Assembly: GCF_932274485.2 (NCBI RefSeq)
Contig: NC_065884.2
Location: 23,111,622 to 23,175,621, forward strand
Origin: Patella vulgata
Lineage: Eukaryota; Mollusca; Gastropoda; Patellidae
Direction of reading: 5' to 3'
DNA: 64,000 bases
Made by a program: the position numbers and the translations under genes. Each line of letters begins with the position of its first letter. The stretch's first letter is position 1. Shown in pieces: positions 61,401 through 64,000 of this stretch. Under the pieces are notes generated by a model. The model was not told where the DNA came from. It worked only from the letters and a program-made list of their open reading frames with translations, and did not search any database.

Positions 61401-62213
61401 TCATGTATTAAAACATATAAACTTCTCAACAAGGGTTCTCAATAATCATAAAGGCCATGATTATGCCAAATTGAAAAGACCAGTAACTGCATAAGTATTT
61501 TTTCATCATCCCTTTCTCAAATACAGGACATTTGAAGATAATATGAAAACTACACTTGAGTACAGATACAGCCATTGACCTATATAGACAATTTCAAACT
61601 ATTTTGAATGTCTCAAACTCAAAGTCTAAAATCTTCCATGTGCCTGGTTTGCTTAGAAGACTACAAACAATGATTATTTATAAGTCTAAAATCTTCCATG
61701 TGCCTGGGTTGCTTAGAAGACTACAAACAATGATTATTTATAAATAAAATGTGCTTAGACTACAAAAAATGATTATCTATAAACAATAAGTGCTGAGACT
61801 ACAAACAATGATTGTTTATAAACAATAAGTGCTAAGACTACAAACAATGATTATTTATAAACAATACATGCTAAAACAACAAAAGAATGATTATTTATAA
61901 ATAATAAAGTCAAAATATAACTTCTAGAATCATGTCAAAATTATTAAAAGTTCAGAGAATGGAATCTTGTGTGTCTATCAAACAAATTTACTGTCATACT
62001 TCTGAGTAAGCTTATCATCACTTTTGCCAATCTTGACATGGCTGCCAACAACAAAATAATGATTATTTATAAATAATAAAGTCAAAATATAACTTCTAGA
62101 ATCAAGTCAAAATTACTAAAAGTTCAGAGAATGGAATCTTGTGTGTCTATCAAACAAATTTACTGTCATACTTCTGAGTAAGCTTATCATCACTTTTGCC
62201 AATCTTGACATGG
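52499..62213 (-). CDS. 3' half of a long coiled-coil protein gene
   Basis: Minus-strand exons with matching splice sites and phases, in transcript order: candidate 62164-62213, then 61157-61371, 59835-60113, 59500-59616, 58553-58678, 56915-57144, 55597-55710 and 52499-52619 (TAA at 52499-52501). About 400 C-terminal residues are readable. The first four sure exons are heptad-rich coiled coil (GQLEEALARRESSLVELQ, KREQELLKQQVELHEQEVEK, QLEIEELQKELSSAKKEK). Exon 56915-57144 is less helical and acidic (GMEEKDDNECIEECKENG, EPNYDFDAIETLLEQTA). The last two exons are again helix-like (SCLISLKSQINGLQ, HELQQVVKTVANTT) and end GAQEE. No GRIP or other terminal domain is evident. This is a host structural protein of centrosome, Golgi or cytoskeleton type by character; I cannot name the family. 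The 5' part lies beyond the window. Confidence 0.85.
52642..53065. mobile_element. TTAA-flanked MITE, family b, second copy
   Basis: TTAAAGTAGCTAAGTCTCTA start and AGCAATTTAGCTTCTTTAA end; aligns along most of its length with 12440-12943, lacking an internal piece near the right end. It sits about 20 bp 3' (plus strand) of the last exon's acceptor. Confidence 0.75.
53088..53502. mobile_element. Solo LTR (fossil)
   Basis: 415 bp with inverted termini TGTAACA...TGTTACA, flanked by a 4-bp direct repeat GTTG (53084-53087 and 53503-53506). It contains AATAAA near 53447. No internal retroelement sequence lies next to it, so this looks like a recombined single LTR; superfamily not assigned. Located in the last intron of the coiled-coil gene. 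Confidence 0.6.
53617..53960 (-). mobile_element. SINE family 1 followed by a SINE family 2 fragment
   Basis: 53617-53866 is a nearly full family 1 copy (AAACTAGGTCATTTCGGGAC, CTAACCATTCGGCCATCCCC). From 53874, AAATGAAATGGGGTTCAACA begins a short family 2 piece. Confidence 0.7.
55258..55485 (-). mobile_element. SINE family 2, head-truncated
   Basis: AAATGAAATGGGCTTTAACG, CTTATATCGAATTCCAACTG, GTCCTGCATCACTGACAAGG. Lies in an intron, next to exon 55597-55710. Confidence 0.75.
56363..56545 (-). mobile_element. SINE family 1, head-truncated
   Basis: CATTTCGGGACTAACATATG, GGAAACCGGAGGACCCGGAG, CCTACTCCTTGTCACGTACC; ends before the tRNA head and is followed by a short ATAATACTTCCGGTTTT tandem repeat. 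Confidence 0.75.
57465..57653 (+). pseudogene. Short Cys-rich ORF, possible broken first exon
   Basis: Plus strand, antisense within an intron of the coiled-coil gene. It starts at AGATATGGC and reads MAASIQLFADAVIEEDVNSM then CRCYFCEKSLEEE. From about 57560 the frame that looks protein-like changes: another frame reads GLDELYSLYECKGNNAEDKS up to a possible donor near 57648. The CxC..C pattern could be part of a zinc-binding N-terminal domain; this is speculative. It may equally be random. Confidence 0.25.
57928..58182 (-). mobile_element. SINE family 1
   Basis: TTGGGACTAACATATGGTTT at the 3' end of the element, CTAACCATTCAGCCATCCCC at the tRNA-head end, core GAGAAAACCCACGAGGTTGG. Confidence 0.8.
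59098..59476 (-). mobile_element. SINE family 2, fullest copy
   Basis: Minus strand: tRNA-like head GGTCACGGTGGCTTAGTGGG (box A) and GTGTTCGATCCCTGC (box B), then GACCGAGAAAGTTTATCCAG, CCTTGTCAGTGATGCAGGAC, CAGTTGGAATTCGATATAAG, and tail CCACTTCATTTCATTTC. This copy defines the family; it lies just 5' (in transcript sense) of exon 58553-58678. Confidence 0.85.
61624..61875. repeat. Short tandem repeats in intron
   Basis: Two 60-bp units (61624-61683, 61684-61743) with AAAATCTTCCATGTGCCTGG, then three or four units of about 40 bp built on GACTACAAACAATGATTATT. Confidence 0.8.
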
Positions 62214-62217
62214 CTGC
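61877..62217. repeat. 172-bp tandem duplication carrying a candidate 50-bp exon
   Basis: Two copies differ by only a few bases. Each holds, on the minus strand, GGCAG acceptor, 50 bases encoding HVKIGKSDDKLTQKYD, and a GTAAAT donor (61992-62041 and 62164-62213). The exon ends in a codon's first base A, and exon 61157-61371 begins GA, giving Arg and a continuous coiled coil (KYDRLIQNNTSLKQ). Confidence 0.6.
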
Positions 62218-62804
62218 CAATTACTGTCTAGAGTAGTTTCCCTTAGAAAGAGCAATTTAATTGTCTAAAATCTCATTCTATTCTTCAACATTTTATGAGG
62301 AGAATACCCCCAAAATTAATGTTCATAATATGAAAGAATTTTAAAGCACAGCTAAAATGGTTTTTTAAATTTATTTTTCAAAACAATATGTTCATTTACC
62401 AATATGTTTATTTACCCTGAATAAGAATTGGAAAATAGTCTGGGCTTATCAATTGCTTTGGTTATAGATCTTTACAGAAAATTTATTGTTCAAAAGTTAC
62501 CTAAAATAGGACCCTTTTAATGTTTTGAAAAAAGCCAAGTAGCAATGTTATCAGAGGGTAATTCTGGACTAATATTAAAACACCAAACCAGGAATTATGA
62601 AACAGAGATTGCTATAACCACCAAAAAGGATCATTCTTCAACACAGCTGTAAAATCTGAAGAATCCAATGTTTCACACAAGTATGCTTTAATAATTATTT
62701 TTTGAAATTATTTGGGATTTGTCAGTTTTCTGGAGCTCTTGAACTAAAACCAAAATGTTGACAAGTGATACTAGTAATGAACAAATGTAAAAATATGTAA
62801 AACC

Positions 62805-64000
62805 AGCAGCTGCCAGGCAGAATACGCCCACATTTTCGAGAGATGGATAGAGAACAAGCTAAAAAGAAAGTGATTTTTCCTACAATCAAGGGCCATAATT
62901 CAGGAAATTAAAATTTGATATGCGCAAATATCGAAAGGAACCGAAATCTTTGGGTTATAAACTTACATTTCAAGTTTCAACAAAATCGGATAAAAATTGT
63001 GACCTCTATAGGGTCCACAACCTTGATATACCATATTTTTAAGCTATTTGAGAACGACGGGCGGCCATTTTGTCTGTCAGTTTTGGGCCGATTTTCACGA
63101 AATTCGAACTTAGCCGTCCTTAGGGTGTAACGGTGATATAATAATACGTTTTTTTAAATTGGATAAAAATTGTGACCTCTATAGGATCCACAAGCTAAAT
63201 TCAGGAAGTTATGGTCCGATATGCGGGAATGTCGAAAGGAACTGAGATCTTTGTGTTATAAACTTACATTTCAAGTTTCAACAAAATCGGATAACCAGCG
63301 GCTGCCAGGCATGATACGCCCACATTTTCGAGAGATGGAAAGAGAACAAGCTAACAAGAAAGTGATTTTTCCTACTATCAAGGGCCATAATTCAGGAAAT
63401 TACAATTCAATATGCGCGAATATCAAAAGGAACTGAGATCTTTGTGTTATAAACTTACATTTCAAGTTTCAACAAAATCGGATAAAAATTGTGACCTCTA
63501 TAGGGTCCACAACCTTGATATACCATATCTTTACGCTATTTGAGAACGAACGGCGGCCATTTTGTCTGTCAATTTTGGGCCGATTTTCACGAAATACGAA
63601 CTCAACCCTCCTTAGGGTGTAACGGTGATATAATAATACGTTTTTTTAAATCGGATAAAAATTATGACCTCTATAGGGTCCACAAGCTAAAAATGCGATT
63701 TTTCGTACAATCAGGGGCCATAATTCAGGAAGTTACAGTCCGATATGCGCGAAGATCGAAAGGAACCGAGATCTTTGGGTTATAAACTTACATTTCAAGT
63801 TTCAAAAAAATCGGATAAAAATTGTGACCTCTATAGGGTCCACAACCTTGATATACCATATTTTTACGCTATTTGAGTACGAACGGCGGCCATTTTGTCT
63901 GTCAATTTCGGGCCGATTTTCACGAAATTCGAACTCAGCCTTCCTTAGGGTGTAACGAAGATATATTAGAACGGTTTTTTAAATCGGATAAAAATTATGA
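62805..64000 (-). repeat. 'tacgcccacatttt' repeat array, reaching the window edge
   Basis: Two ends AATACGCCCACATTTTCGAG and GATACGCCCACATTTTCGAG (near 62822 and 63313) show a tandem arrangement. Units carry GTGACCTCTATAGGGTCCAC and CGGCCATTTTGTCTGTCA. The open frames here follow the repeat period and are not genes. Confidence 0.7.

Overview
This is nuclear DNA from a metazoan. Genes are split by short GT-AG introns, the background is AT-rich, and most of the window is mobile or tandem repeat. The mix (tRNA-derived SINEs, a CR1/L2-like LINE, a Tc1 transposon, TTAA-flanked MITEs, a conserved 'tacgcccacatttt' repeat family) fits a marine lophotrochozoan, most likely a mollusc. That assignment is inference; no gene here fixes the taxon.

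Left end (1-5.6 kb): the 3' part of a plus-strand gene with repeated jelly-roll, carbohydrate-binding-like domains, followed by a second, decayed tandem copy of its last domain. A perfect hairpin MITE lies just beyond.

Centre (7.1-46 kb): four diverged tandem blocks, each carrying one copy of an unrecognised gene, called G1-G4 here (stops near 14.09, 23.0, 35.23 and 43.77 kb). Every copy has a promoter-like core (CRE TGACGTCA plus a TTCTAGAA heat-shock-like dimer), a non-coding exon, a tiny start-codon exon, a large exon and a last exon. All four frames are open with intact splice sites and predict proteins of 195-197 aa: an acidic body, a basic stretch, a CCCP cluster and an acidic C-terminus. 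Blocks are separated by arrays of a ~164 bp satellite-like repeat. Between G2 and G3 is a large imperfect palindrome (arms 3.3 and 3.8 kb) whose loop is the body of a LINE. The first G1 coding intron has grown to almost 5 kb through a nested stack of elements.

Right part (46-64 kb): MITEs and TIR-type repeats, about 4 kb of AT-rich DNA that may include a 3' UTR, then the 3' half of a minus-strand gene for a long coiled-coil protein (stop at 52.5 kb, exons to at least 62.2 kb). Its introns hold a TTAA MITE, a solo LTR and many SINEs. One short exon is tandemly duplicated.

The G1-G4 cluster is the best candidate for an undescribed system. I do not recognise the protein family and do not assign a function.
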